64,000 nt of DNA from Lacibacter sp. H375. Lineage in GTDB: Bacteria; Bacteroidota; Bacteroidia; Chitinophagales; Chitinophagaceae. The DNA lies in NCBI RefSeq assembly GCF_037892425.1, contig NZ_JBBKTT010000001.1, positions 2,914,001-2,978,000 of the forward strand, given 5' to 3'. Positions within the stretch are counted from its first letter, which is position 1. Each line of letters begins with the position of its first letter. The translations under genes were made by a program, and so were the position numbers. Of the stretch, positions 44,835 to 53,761 are shown piece after piece. The notes under the pieces were generated by a model. It had not been told where the DNA came from. It worked only from the letters and a program-made list of their open reading frames with translations, and did not search any database.

Positions 44835-45620
44835 ATGAAAAATTTCTTCTCACTTAAAACGCTCCAGTCGCTGCTCTACTTTTTGGGTGGACTTGCGCTG
44901 ATGGGTGGTGTATGGGAATTAATTGCAGCGATCACTAAACATGAAATTCCTACGCCTGCAATGACATGGGAAGTGTTTAAGGAAGTAATGCAAAATCCCA
45001 TGCAGAACGATCCTGACTATAAAGGCATCGGTACAAAACTGATCAGTTCACTCAGTCGTGTTGGTATCGGTTTTGGGTTTGGTAGTTTGATTGCCATTCC
45101 AATTGGTTTAATCATGGGTTCCAATAAAATTACCATGAACATCATTAACCCAATGGTGCAGATCCTTCGCCCGGTTTCTCCATTGGCATGGTTTCCTTTA
45201 GGTCTTGCCATTTTCCAGGATTCACCACAGGCAAGCATCTTCATGATCTTTATTTGTTCATTATGGCCAACGCTCATCAACACAGCATTTGGTGTTTCAC
45301 ATATTCCGCAGGATCATAAAAATGTTGGAAAAGCATTTGGCTTCTCCCGTTGGAAATACATTACAAAAATTGTGTTGCCTTATACATTCCCACACATCTT
45401 AACCGGTTTGCGTTTGTCGATTGGTGTTGCATGGATGGTAATTGTAGCAGGAGAGATGTTATCGGGTGGTATGGGGCTTGGTTATTTTGTTTGGGAAGAA
45501 GGATTTAACGGCGGAAGCATTGCGAAGATCCTGGTGGCTATCATTATCATTGGTATTGTCGGTTTGTTACTCGACAGAATTTTCATGGCGCTTCAAAAGC
45601 GTTTCAGTTTCGCAGCATAA
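44835..45620 (+). CDS. nrtB: ABC nitrate transporter permease
   Basis: 261 residues from ATG 44835; an upstream in-frame ATG (44766) would translate the intergenic repeat and is rejected. Six TM helices of the BPD_transp_1 type, starting with LQSLLYFLGGLALMGGVWELI (about 10-30). The permease EAA-like loop is visible around KAFGFSRWKYITKIVLPYTFPHI, and the end has GGMGLGYFVWEEGFNGGSIAKI. It forms the inner-membrane channel for the NrtA-NrtB-NrtD importer. Confidence 0.93.
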   Translation: MKNFFSLKTLQSLLYFLGGLALMGGVWELIAAITKHEIPTPAMTWEVFKEVMQNPMQNDPDYKGIGTKLISSLSRVGIGFGFGSLIAIPIGLIMGSNKITMNIINPMVQILRPVSPLAWFPLGLAIFQDSPQASIFMIFICSLWPTLINTAFGVSHIPQDHKNVGKAFGFSRWKYITKIVLPYTFPHILTGLRLSIGVAWMVIVAGEMLSGGMGLGYFVWEEGFNGGSIAKILVAIIIIGIVGLLLDRIFMALQKRFSFAA

Positions 45621-45632
45621 AACGTAAAACAA

Positions 45633-45836
45633 ATGTTTATGAATAAGAAAAATATAACAACAGCTTTACTGGTAGCAGTGATCGTTGGAACTGTTTTGAA
45701 TATCATAAACAGTTACGATGTGTTTGTAGAGAGAACATTTACCGGTAAGAACCTGATAAGGATCATGCTTACCTACATTACTCCGTTTTGTGTATCGCTT
45801 TATTCGTCAATAAAAGCGACAAAGCAAAAAGCATGA
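45633..45836 (+). CDS. nrtS: Small two-helix membrane protein, NrtS-like nitrate/nitrite transporter
   Basis: 67 residues (a start at the second Met, 45639, is equally good). Two hydrophobic helices: ALLVAVIVGTVLNIINSYD (about 11-29) and LIRIMLTYITPFCVSLYSSI (about 41-60). The patterns VGTxLNxIN and LTYxxPxCVSxY match the small NrtS nitrate/nitrite transporters described in cyanobacteria, as I remember that family. It sits between the permease and ATPase genes of the ABC nitrate importer, which supports the call. It could work on its own as an oligomer or modulate the ABC system. Confidence 0.75.
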   Translation: MFMNKKNITTALLVAVIVGTVLNIINSYDVFVERTFTGKNLIRIMLTYITPFCVSLYSSIKATKQKA

Positions 45837-45884
45837 ACGGGGCGATAACAGAAAACGAAATTTTAAATTCTTAACTGAAAAGTT

Positions 45885-46745
45885 ATGGCAACAACATTAG
45901 AATTAAGTCCACGGGTGGTAGAAATAAATTCAGCGGTTGATACTGCAGAGCAACCGAGCATTGAAATAAACAATGTATCAGTAAGCTTCAAAACACCTAC
46001 TGGTGTTTATACAGCGGTGAAAGAAATTTCATTGAATGTAAAGAAAGGAGAGATCGTTGCTCTCATTGGTCACTCCGGTTGTGGTAAATCAACGTTGATG
46101 GGTACCATCAGCGGTATGGTGAAACCAACATCAGGTGAAGTGATCGCCAATGGAAATGTAGTATCAAAGCCCGGCCCCGACAGAGGTATTGTTTTTCAAA
46201 ACTATTCTTTGCTTCCCTGGTTGAGTGTGTACAGCAATATTTACGAAGCAGTTGACGCTGCTTTGAAAGATAAAACAGCAGCAGAGAAAAAAGCATTGGT
46301 GGAAAAGAATCTGAAGATGGTTAATCTCTGGTCGCACAAAGACAAATTGCCCGGTCATCTTTCGGGTGGTATGAAGCAACGTGTGGCTATTGCAAGAGCA
46401 TTCGCCATTAATCCAAGTATTCTGTTGCTTGATGAGCCATTTGGTGCATTGGATGCATTGACCAAAAGCAATATGCATGTTGAACTCTTGAAATTGTGGA
46501 ATCTTGATAACAGGGAAAAAACAATTGTGATCGTTACACATGATGTGGAAGAAGCGATCTTCTTAAGCGATCGTGTCGTGGTAATGAACAATGGCCCTGC
46601 TGCAACCATCAAAGAAATTGTGGATGTGCCTTTGCCTCGACCAAGAAATAAAAAAGAGATCGTTCATGATGAATGTTATATGGCGATCCACGATAAGTTA
46701 TTAAGTCTCCTGATCGATAAATTTTCAATCAACGATATACATTAA
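45885..46745 (+). CDS. nrtD: ABC nitrate transporter ATP-binding protein
   Basis: 286 residues. Walker A GHSGCGKST (residues about 63-71), Q-loop in VFQNYSLLPWLSVYSN, signature LSGGMKQR (about 161-168), Walker B SILLLDEPFGALD (about 180-192) and switch His in IVIVTHDVEEA. The ending (VPLPRPRNKKEI) is typical of the NrtD/SsuB group. It has no fused NrtA-like domain, unlike NrtC. It energises NrtB. Confidence 0.95.
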   Translation: MATTLELSPRVVEINSAVDTAEQPSIEINNVSVSFKTPTGVYTAVKEISLNVKKGEIVALIGHSGCGKSTLMGTISGMVKPTSGEVIANGNVVSKPGPDRGIVFQNYSLLPWLSVYSNIYEAVDAALKDKTAAEKKALVEKNLKMVNLWSHKDKLPGHLSGGMKQRVAIARAFAINPSILLLDEPFGALDALTKSNMHVELLKLWNLDNREKTIVIVTHDVEEAIFLSDRVVVMNNGPAATIKEIVDVPLPRPRNKKEIVHDECYMAIHDKLLSLLIDKFSINDIH

Positions 46746-46772
46746 TTTATTCTAACACTTAAACAACAGCTG

Positions 46773-48077
46773 ATGTCGCAAGCAACATTACAACAACCAC
46801 TAAGCAAACTCAATATCTTTTCATTGAGTGGTGTGCAAATGAGAACCTTCCATATTACATGGCTTACATTCTTTGTTTGCTTTTTTGGATGGTTTGGTTT
46901 GGCTCCATTGATGCCAACCATAAAAGAAGACCTGCATTTAGATAAATCACAGATCGGAAATATTGTGATCGCATCTGTATCAGGTACTATCATTGCACGT
47001 TTGTTGATAGGTCGCTTGTGCGATACCTGGGGTCCACGTAAAACATACACTGTGTTATTGTTGCTTGGTGCAATACCGGTAATGGGTGTTGGTCTTGCAC
47101 AATCGTACACTTCGTTTTTGTTGTTCCGGTTAGCGATCAGTGTTATTGGTGCATCATTTGTGATCACACAGTTTCACACTTCGATGATGTTTGCAGCAAA
47201 CATTAAAGGAACAGCTAATGCAGTTGCAGGCGGTTGGGGTAATCTTGGTGGAGGTATCACCAACATGGTTATGCCGTTAATCTTTGCAGCGATTGTTGGT
47301 TTTGGTTATACAAAAGGGGAAGCATGGCGTTATGCAATGATCGTTCCCGGTGTAATGATGTTGGTTGTTGCATTCCTTTATTTCCGTTATACAAAAGATA
47401 CACCTGCCGGTAACTACGATGAAATTCAACGTGAAGCAAAAGTAAAAACGAAAACAGATTACAGTGTACTGAAAGACTGGAGAGTTTGGTCGCTTGCACT
47501 GGCATATGGTGTTTGCTTTGGTATGGAAATTACATTCGACAATATTGCTGCTTTGCATTTTGTACAGGAGTTTAAATTATCACAAAGCAGTGCAGGTTTC
47601 TGGGCCGGTGTATTTGGTTTCATGAACATTTTTGCACGTGCACTCGGTGGCATCTTTGCTGATAGAGTTGGTAAAAAATATGGTATGCGTGGTAAAGGTT
47701 TATTACTTGCTGCAGTATTGTTGCTCGAAGGTGCAGGTTTGATGCTCTTTGCACAAGCCGGTTCATTCACGATGGCTATTATTTCCATGATCTCTTTTGC
47801 ATTGTTTTTGAAAATGGCGAATGGTGCAACTTACGCCATCACTCCATTTGTAAATGAAAAGAATGTGGGATTAGTGAGTGGTATTGTTGGCGCAGGAGGT
47901 AATGTGGGTGGTATGTTGTTTGGGTTTCTGTTTAAAAGTAAAAGCATTACATACGTTGATGCGTTCGGATATATCGGTATGATCGTTATGGCTGTATCAT
48001 TACTGGTATTGGTAACAAGATTTACAAAGAAAGAAAAAGTAGCAGAGCTTAATGTGGCGTTGGAAAACGCAGCCTGA
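46773..48077 (+). CDS. MFS nitrate/nitrite transporter, NarK/NasA type
   Basis: 434 residues, about 12 TM helices. Nitrate-nitrite porter family marks: WFGLAPLMPTIKEDLHL near the N-terminus, RLCDTWGPRK in the loop after TM2, and both glycine-rich nitrate signatures, GGWGNLGGGITNMVMP (about 150-165) and GAGGNVGGMLFG (about 371-382). It gives the cell a second inner-membrane route for nitrate besides the ABC system and NrtS. It may also export nitrite. It is 27 bases after nrtD, so in the same operon. Confidence 0.93.
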   Translation: MSQATLQQPLSKLNIFSLSGVQMRTFHITWLTFFVCFFGWFGLAPLMPTIKEDLHLDKSQIGNIVIASVSGTIIARLLIGRLCDTWGPRKTYTVLLLLGAIPVMGVGLAQSYTSFLLFRLAISVIGASFVITQFHTSMMFAANIKGTANAVAGGWGNLGGGITNMVMPLIFAAIVGFGYTKGEAWRYAMIVPGVMMLVVAFLYFRYTKDTPAGNYDEIQREAKVKTKTDYSVLKDWRVWSLALAYGVCFGMEITFDNIAALHFVQEFKLSQSSAGFWAGVFGFMNIFARALGGIFADRVGKKYGMRGKGLLLAAVLLLEGAGLMLFAQAGSFTMAIISMISFALFLKMANGATYAITPFVNEKNVGLVSGIVGAGGNVGGMLFGFLFKSKSITYVDAFGYIGMIVMAVSLLVLVTRFTKKEKVAELNVALENAA

Positions 48078-48137
48078 TGATTTAGCGATTGCTTCCAATA
48101 TAAAAAGCATATAGTGAAGGAAACGAATGAACATACT

Positions 48138-51100
48138 ATGGATTTAAACAGCTCAGGAAATGCTGCAGCTAACCTTACCACCTGTTGTTACTGTGGTGTG
48201 GGTTGCGGTATTGTTACCAGCAAGGATAAGCTCGGACGTTTGCATGTGGAAGGCGATAAGAATCATCCTGTAAACAAAGGGATGCTTTGCAGTAAAGGAA
48301 TGAATCTTCATTACACAGTGAATGATCGCTCTGATCGTTTGCTTTATCCGGAGATGCGTTACAATCGTAACCAGCCCCGTCAACGGGTTACATGGGATAC
48401 GGCTTTGGAACGTACTGCAAAAGTGTTTGCAACGTTGATCGAAAAGTATGGTTCTGATTCTGTTGCATTCTATGCGTCGGGTCAATGTTTAACAGAAGAG
48501 TATTATGTCATCAATAAACTCATTAAAGGATTTATTGGTAGTAATAATATCGATACTAACTCCCGTCTTTGCATGAGCAGTGCGGTGGTTGGTTATAAAA
48601 TGAGTTTGGGCGAAGACAGTGTGCCGGTGAGTTACGATGATCTCGAATTAGCAGATGTGATCTTTGTTGCCGGTGCAAATCCTGCGTGGTGTCATCCCAT
48701 CCTTTGGAGAAGAGTAGAAGCAGCACGTGAAAAAAATCCTGATCTTAAAATTATTGTCAGCGATCCACGTAAAACACAAACCTGTTCTATTGCAAATGTT
48801 CACTTGCAATTAAATCCCGGTACCGATGTTACACTTCATCATGCTATAGGGAGAGTGCTGATCGAGAATGGAGATATTGATCTCGACTTTATCGCCAATC
48901 ATGCAGAAGGGTTTGAAAAATACCGTGATACCGTATTTGAACGCACAATTGCAGAAGCTGCCATCATTTGTGGTGTTGCTGAAAAAGATATTCGTTTAGC
49001 TGCTTCTTATATTGGTAAAGCGAAAGGTTTTATTACCATGTGGACGATGGGCTTAAACCAAAGCGTCATTGGTGTAAACAAAAACCTTTCACTCATCAAC
49101 TTAAATTTAATTACTGGTCATATTGGAAAACCAGGCTCCGGTCCGTTATCATTAACCGGTCAGCCAAATGCAATGGGAGGAAGAGAAGTTGGAGGTTTAT
49201 CAAACTTATTACCTGCTCATCGTGATCTGCTGAACCCTGAACACCGTGCTGCAGTAGAAAATTTCTGGGGTGTTGCTCCGGGAACGATCGCTGCAAAACC
49301 TGGCCTTACTGCTACAGAAATGTTTGAAGCGTTGAATGATGGACGATTAAAAGCCATCTGGATACTTTGTACCAATCCACTCATCAGTTTGCCTGATGTG
49401 AGAATTGCAGAAGAGGGGTTGAAGAAAGCAAAGTTTGTAGTAGTACAGGAAGTAAGTAATCGCCCCGAGACACTCAGGTATGCCGATGTGGTGTTACCTG
49501 CTGCATCATGGACCGAAAAAGAAGGCACCATGACGAATGCAGAGCGCCGCATCAGCTACTTGAATAAAATTATAGATGCACCGGGTGAAGCCTTGCCCGA
49601 TGCAGAGATCATTTGCCGCTTTGCAAAAAAGATGGGCTTCAATGGTTTTGATTACAACAGCTTCTCCGAAATTTTTGCAGAACATGTAGCACTCACTGCC
49701 GGTACAAATATTGACATGAGCGGATTGAGTTATGAAATTCTGAAAGAGAAACGTTCGGTGCAATGGCCTTACACTTCTTCATCGGAGGGTTATGGAACAA
49801 AAAGATTGTTCACCGATCGTAAGTTTCATACGCCTTCGAAAAAAGCCATCATTCACTCATTTAATGACGAGAACCAATCAGAAAAATTAAGTCCTGATTT
49901 TCCATTGGTGTTAACCACCGGCCGCATCCGTGATCAGTGGCATACCATGAGTAAAACAGGAAAAGTAAATAAACTCAGGCAGCATATTTCAGAATCATTT
50001 TTAGAAATACATCCTGATGATGCGGCTGAACGTTCCATTAAAGAAAACGATCTTGTTGAAATTTTTAATGGGAGAGGTAATGTGCGGGTGAAAGCTAGAT
50101 TTTCAACCGACATTAAAAAAGGTGTTGTGTTTTTGCCGATGCATTGGGGCAAAGTGTTGAACAGCGATTTGAACAGGGCGAATAATCTTACTAATAATTT
50201 AGTTGATCCGAAAAGTAAGGAACCTGATTTCAAGTTCTCGGCTGTTGAAGTAAAACTTCATAAGAAAGCCAAACAAAAGATAATTGTAGTTGGTGCAGGA
50301 GCAGGTGCCTGTGGTTTTGTACGCAGCTACCGCATGATCAATACAGATGATGAAATTGAAATTTTCAGCAAAGAAGATTTTCCGTTTTACAACCGTGTAT
50401 TATTGCCCGATTATATCAGTGGTACGCTGCAATGGCAGAACCTCATTAAAATGAGTGACGCAGAAGAATATGATTACAATATCAAACTGCATCGTGGAGT
50501 AAGCATCACCGAAATAAACCGTGAACAAAAAACGGTGATAGACAGCAAAGGCAATACTCATCAGTACGATGTGTTGTTATTGGCAACCGGTAGTCGTGCA
50601 GCTATGTTGCGTGATGTGCCAGCCATGCAGGGCATCTTTACCATGCGCAGCAGAACTGATGCAGATAACTTCAAGTATCATGTTGATCCGGCGAAAGGAA
50701 AAGTAGTGATTGTTGGTGGTGGTTTGTTGGGTATAGAATTAGCAGCATCACTGCGTGAAGTAGGAGTTGAAGTAACTATTGTGCAACGTATCTCCCGTTT
50801 AATGGATCGTCAGCTTGATCCGTTGGGCAGCCAGTTGTTGCACGAAGAGTTAACAGATAAAGGCGTTGATATTTATTATAACGATGAGATCGAACGTTTC
50901 CTTGGCGATACAACTGTTACAGGCATTCGTTTAAAGAGTGGTTTGATGATCGATTGCCAGGCGATTGTAATCGCCATCGGCACTGTGCCGAATATCGAAA
51001 TTGCGAAAGCCGCAGGTATCGATTGTAAACGTGGTGTTGTGGTGGACGAATACCTGCAAACAAATGATCCTTCTGTATTTGCCATTGGTGAAATTGCAGA

Positions 51101-51683
51101 GTTCAAAGGATTTCTCTATGGCATTACTGCCGCTGCAGAACAACAGGCAGAAGTTGTCGCAAGATATTTAGGTGGCGATATTTCCAACTACTATTCCGGT
51201 TCATTGCTCATGAACATTTTGAAAATGCATGGCACAGAACTTTGTTCATTGGGTGAAGTGGAATGTCCTGATGATCCTGCTTATGAAGAAGTGGTGTTTA
51301 TTGATAAAGCAAAACGTTACTACAAGAAATGTATCATCCATAATGATCGTTTGATCGGTGCTATTTTAATTGGTGATAAGAGTGAGTTCCTTGAATACCG
51401 CAACCTCATTGAGCAAAAAATGGAGTTGAGCGAAAAACGTTTACAATTATTACGTTCAGGCAAAGCACCTGAGCCTGTGATTGGTAAACTGGTGTGCAGT
51501 TGTAATAATGTGGGCGAAGGAAATCTCATCAACAGAATAAAAGAAGGTTGTAAAGATCATTTGCAGTTATGTCAGCTTACAGGTGCAGGTATGGGTTGCG
51601 GCAGTTGCAGGCCCGAAGTGAAAACGATCCTGGAAAATAATCTTCATTCAAACGTAAAAGAAACAGTACTCGCAGAAAAATAA
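48138..51683 (+). CDS. Assimilatory nitrate reductase fused to a NirB-like FAD/NADH and BFD module
   Basis: 1181 residues from ATG 48138 (a GTG at 48114 would add eight residues). The N-terminal part is a molybdopterin nitrate reductase of the NasA/NarB type. [4Fe-4S] cysteines lie in CCYCGVGC (about 15-22) and Cys45 (GMLCSKGM), and the Mo-ligand Cys145 lies in SRLCMSSAV. A molydop-binding domain covers about 580-695. A full pyridine-nucleotide flavin reductase module follows (about 709-1090; VVGAGAGACGF, VVIVGGGLLGIELAAS, FAIGEIAEF). A BFD [2Fe-2S] domain ends it (about 1115-1170; CSCNNVG...GAGMGCGSC). The added half equals the front of NirB, so the enzyme may take electrons from NADH without a separate reductase subunit. 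Confidence 0.92.
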   Translation: MDLNSSGNAAANLTTCCYCGVGCGIVTSKDKLGRLHVEGDKNHPVNKGMLCSKGMNLHYTVNDRSDRLLYPEMRYNRNQPRQRVTWDTALERTAKVFATLIEKYGSDSVAFYASGQCLTEEYYVINKLIKGFIGSNNIDTNSRLCMSSAVVGYKMSLGEDSVPVSYDDLELADVIFVAGANPAWCHPILWRRVEAAREKNPDLKIIVSDPRKTQTCSIANVHLQLNPGTDVTLHHAIGRVLIENGDIDLDFIANHAEGFEKYRDTVFERTIAEAAIICGVAEKDIRLAASYIGKAKGFITMWTMGLNQSVIGVNKNLSLINLNLITGHIGKPGSGPLSLTGQPNAMGGREVGGLSNLLPAHRDLLNPEHRAAVENFWGVAPGTIAAKPGLTATEMFEALNDGRLKAIWILCTNPLISLPDVRIAEEGLKKAKFVVVQEVSNRPETLRYADVVLPAASWTEKEGTMTNAERRISYLNKIIDAPGEALPDAEIICRFAKKMGFNGFDYNSFSEIFAEHVALTAGTNIDMSGLSYEILKEKRSVQWPYTSSSEGYGTKRLFTDRKFHTPSKKAIIHSFNDENQSEKLSPDFPLVLTTGRIRDQWHTMSKTGKVNKLRQHISESFLEIHPDDAAERSIKENDLVEIFNGRGNVRVKARFSTDIKKGVVFLPMHWGKVLNSDLNRANNLTNNLVDPKSKEPDFKFSAVEVKLHKKAKQKIIVVGAGAGACGFVRSYRMINTDDEIEIFSKEDFPFYNRVLLPDYISGTLQWQNLIKMSDAEEYDYNIKLHRGVSITEINREQKTVIDSKGNTHQYDVLLLATGSRAAMLRDVPAMQGIFTMRSRTDADNFKYHVDPAKGKVVIVGGGLLGIELAASLREVGVEVTIVQRISRLMDRQLDPLGSQLLHEELTDKGVDIYYNDEIERFLGDTTVTGIRLKSGLMIDCQAIVIAIGTVPNIEIAKAAGIDCKRGVVVDEYLQTNDPSVFAIGEIAEFKGFLYGITAAAEQQAEVVARYLGGDISNYYSGSLLMNILKMHGTELCSLGEVECPDDPAYEEVVFIDKAKRYYKKCIIHNDRLIGAILIGDKSEFLEYRNLIEQKMELSEKRLQLLRSGKAPEPVIGKLVCSCNNVGEGNLINRIKEGCKDHLQLCQLTGAGMGCGSCRPEVKTILENNLHSNVKETVLAEK

Positions 51684-51690
51684 AGTGTGT

Positions 51691-53187
51691 ATGAACAGCA
51701 GTACAACCATAAAGATCAATTTTCGTGGTGGAATTATTTCACCCGGCGATCTGTATAATATTTTAGTGGCTGCTACAAAAGCAGGTATTAAACATGTGAG
51801 TTTTGGTTTGCGTCAGCAATTGCTCATTAGTGTAAGTGTTGAAAACAGGCAATCGTTGCTGAGCGAACTGGACCTGATCGATATTGCATACGAAACAGGC
51901 AACGAGCAGTATCCAAACATTGTGAGTTCTTATCCTGCTGAAGAGATCTTTATCAACAATACTTGGTTGAGTGAAGGTGTGTACAAAGATATTTTTGATG
52001 GCATCGATTATCAGCCAACATTAAAAATAAATGTAAGCGACAGTAACCAGAGTTTCACACCAATGCTTACAGGTAATATCAACTGGGTGGCTGCAAGTGA
52101 AGCTGCACATTTCTGGCATCTCTTTATTCGTTTTCCGAAAACAAATACTATTTATGAATGGAACCAGTTGGTGTACACGAATGATGTAGCAAAAGTGTCA
52201 AAAGAAATTGAAGAGATCATCGCCAATCATCGTGACCGCTTTTTTGATAATGCAGAAGCGCAAGGTGAAACATTGATGAAGCTGGTACATACAGATCGTT
52301 ACATTACCAAGCCTGTTGAAAAAGCTGTACAATTGCCGGCATTTAATCTGCCTTATTACGAAGGGTTCAATAAATATAACAACAGTAAATACTGGATGGG
52401 TGTGTACCGCAGAGATGAATTGTTTAGTGTTGATTTTCTGAAAGAAGTATGCAAGCTTTGTTTGGAAACCAAGATCGGTCAGTTATGCTCCACTCCATGG
52501 AAGAGCATTATTGTAAAAGGGATTGATGAAAAAGATAAACGTAAATGGAGTTTGTTGCTGGATAAATTTCATCTCAATGTGCGACATGCAGCCAACGAAT
52601 TAAATTTCCAGGTAGAAGATGATTGCAGCGAAGGATTAGCGTTGAAAAACTATCTTGTTAAGCAATTGAATAATGATGATACCCGCACATTCGGTCTTTG
52701 TATTGGTATTAAAACAAGAAGCAAGAGCGAAGTGTTCAGTAGCATACTGGTAAAACGTAAACCCCTATTGAAATTATTCGGTTGGGAGTTATTGTATGTG
52801 TACGATATTCTTTGTGCCAATGATTTCAACCCCAATGCACGTACAGGTTTTGTATTCAGCAGCAACAATCCAAAGTTTTTACTCTCTGAACAGTTGCGTC
52901 GTTCGGTAAATGCATTTTACCAGAACCGTGAAGGAAAGATGGCTATTGTTGAGAAAGTATTACCTGCGAAAAAGGAAGTAGAGAAGAAGCCCGTTGCACA
53001 ATATGTTCATCAATGCACGGACTGTTTAACGGTATATGATGAAACGGTGGGCGAACCTGAAAGTAATATTGCAGCAGGAGTGAAGTTCGAATCGTTACCT
53101 GCAGATTATTGTTGCCCTTTATGCGATGCAGGTAAAGAAAGTTTTACAAAAATTGAAAAATCGAAACTGGGTTTACAAACCGTTTAA
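51691..53187 (+). CDS. NirB/CysI-like protein lacking siroheme ligands, fused to rubredoxin
   Basis: 498 residues from ATG 51691 (GTG 51685 is possible). Two ferredoxin-like half-domains of the nitrite/sulfite reductase kind can be seen: RGGIISPGDLYNILVAATKA...LRQQLLISV (about 12-50) and FLKEVCKLCLETKIGQLCSTPWKSIIVKGI (about 249-278). The siroheme/[4Fe-4S] ligand pattern (C-x5-C and C-x3-C) is absent, so it is not a working nitrite reductase. The C-terminal 50 residues form a rubredoxin with two C-x2-C pairs (HQCTDCLTVY and CCPLCDAG). Lying 7 bases after the nitrate reductase, it is probably an electron carrier or scaffold for it. Its last 15 bases overlap mobA tail to tail. Confidence 0.82.
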   Translation: MNSSTTIKINFRGGIISPGDLYNILVAATKAGIKHVSFGLRQQLLISVSVENRQSLLSELDLIDIAYETGNEQYPNIVSSYPAEEIFINNTWLSEGVYKDIFDGIDYQPTLKINVSDSNQSFTPMLTGNINWVAASEAAHFWHLFIRFPKTNTIYEWNQLVYTNDVAKVSKEIEEIIANHRDRFFDNAEAQGETLMKLVHTDRYITKPVEKAVQLPAFNLPYYEGFNKYNNSKYWMGVYRRDELFSVDFLKEVCKLCLETKIGQLCSTPWKSIIVKGIDEKDKRKWSLLLDKFHLNVRHAANELNFQVEDDCSEGLALKNYLVKQLNNDDTRTFGLCIGIKTRSKSEVFSSILVKRKPLLKLFGWELLYVYDILCANDFNPNARTGFVFSSNNPKFLLSEQLRRSVNAFYQNREGKMAIVEKVLPAKKEVEKKPVAQYVHQCTDCLTVYDETVGEPESNIAAGVKFESLPADYCCPLCDAGKESFTKIEKSKLGLQTV

Positions 53188-53757
53188 TTCAGCATGTGCA
53201 TTAAAGTTGCGGAAGCAGGTTTTTTGTGCATCGTTTAATTGAATGCTGAATACAGTTAAATGATCCAACATAAACTTCATGCTGTGTCTTGTTAACGAAC
53301 CGTTTTGCAGCATGTCGAAAATTGTTGCAAGTCCTTTTGCAGTATAAATCGCACACAATGGCTCTGGTTCATGATCGTTCATAAACACATAGGCGTCATA
53401 GCCGGGGTTTTGTTTATAAGCAGCAGAAAGTTCTTTGATCAATATTGGTTCCATCAGCGGCATATCACACGCAAACACAAACAGGTCTTCAGTGTTGAAT
53501 TGGAGATGAGCGCTCAACACACCCAGCAATGGCCCGTGCAATTTTAAAGAAGCAGCATCAACAAACAGATCATCGGCAGCAAATACTTCTGCATAATCAT
53601 TCAGCTGTTGCCTGTTCACAGAAAGTTTTACAGGAATACCGAGAATACTGAGTTTGTCAACAGCAGTTTGCGCCCATGTATTTGCTTCAAGTTTCAGCAA
53701 GCCTTTGTCGCTGCCCATTCTTGTGCTTTGTCCGCCGCATAAAATTATTCCGATCAT
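53173..53757 (-). CDS. mobA: Molybdenum cofactor guanylyltransferase
   Basis: 194 residues from ATG 53757. It links GMP to molybdopterin to form the guanine dinucleotide cofactor that NasA-type nitrate reductases need. Motifs: GIILCGGQSTRMGSDKGLL (nucleotide-binding loop, about 2-20), FVFACDMPLMEP (metal-binding Asp, about 92-103) and EPEPLCAIYTAKG. Its tail overlaps the upstream rubredoxin fusion gene, and it faces that gene. It is 4 bases from the SelW-like gene on the same strand, so those two form an operon. Confidence 0.92.
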   Translation of the reverse strand: MIGIILCGGQSTRMGSDKGLLKLEANTWAQTAVDKLSILGIPVKLSVNRQQLNDYAEVFAADDLFVDAASLKLHGPLLGVLSAHLQFNTEDLFVFACDMPLMEPILIKELSAAYKQNPGYDAYVFMNDHEPEPLCAIYTAKGLATIFDMLQNGSLTRHSMKFMLDHLTVFSIQLNDAQKTCFRNFNAHAELNGL

Positions 53758-53761
53758 AACA

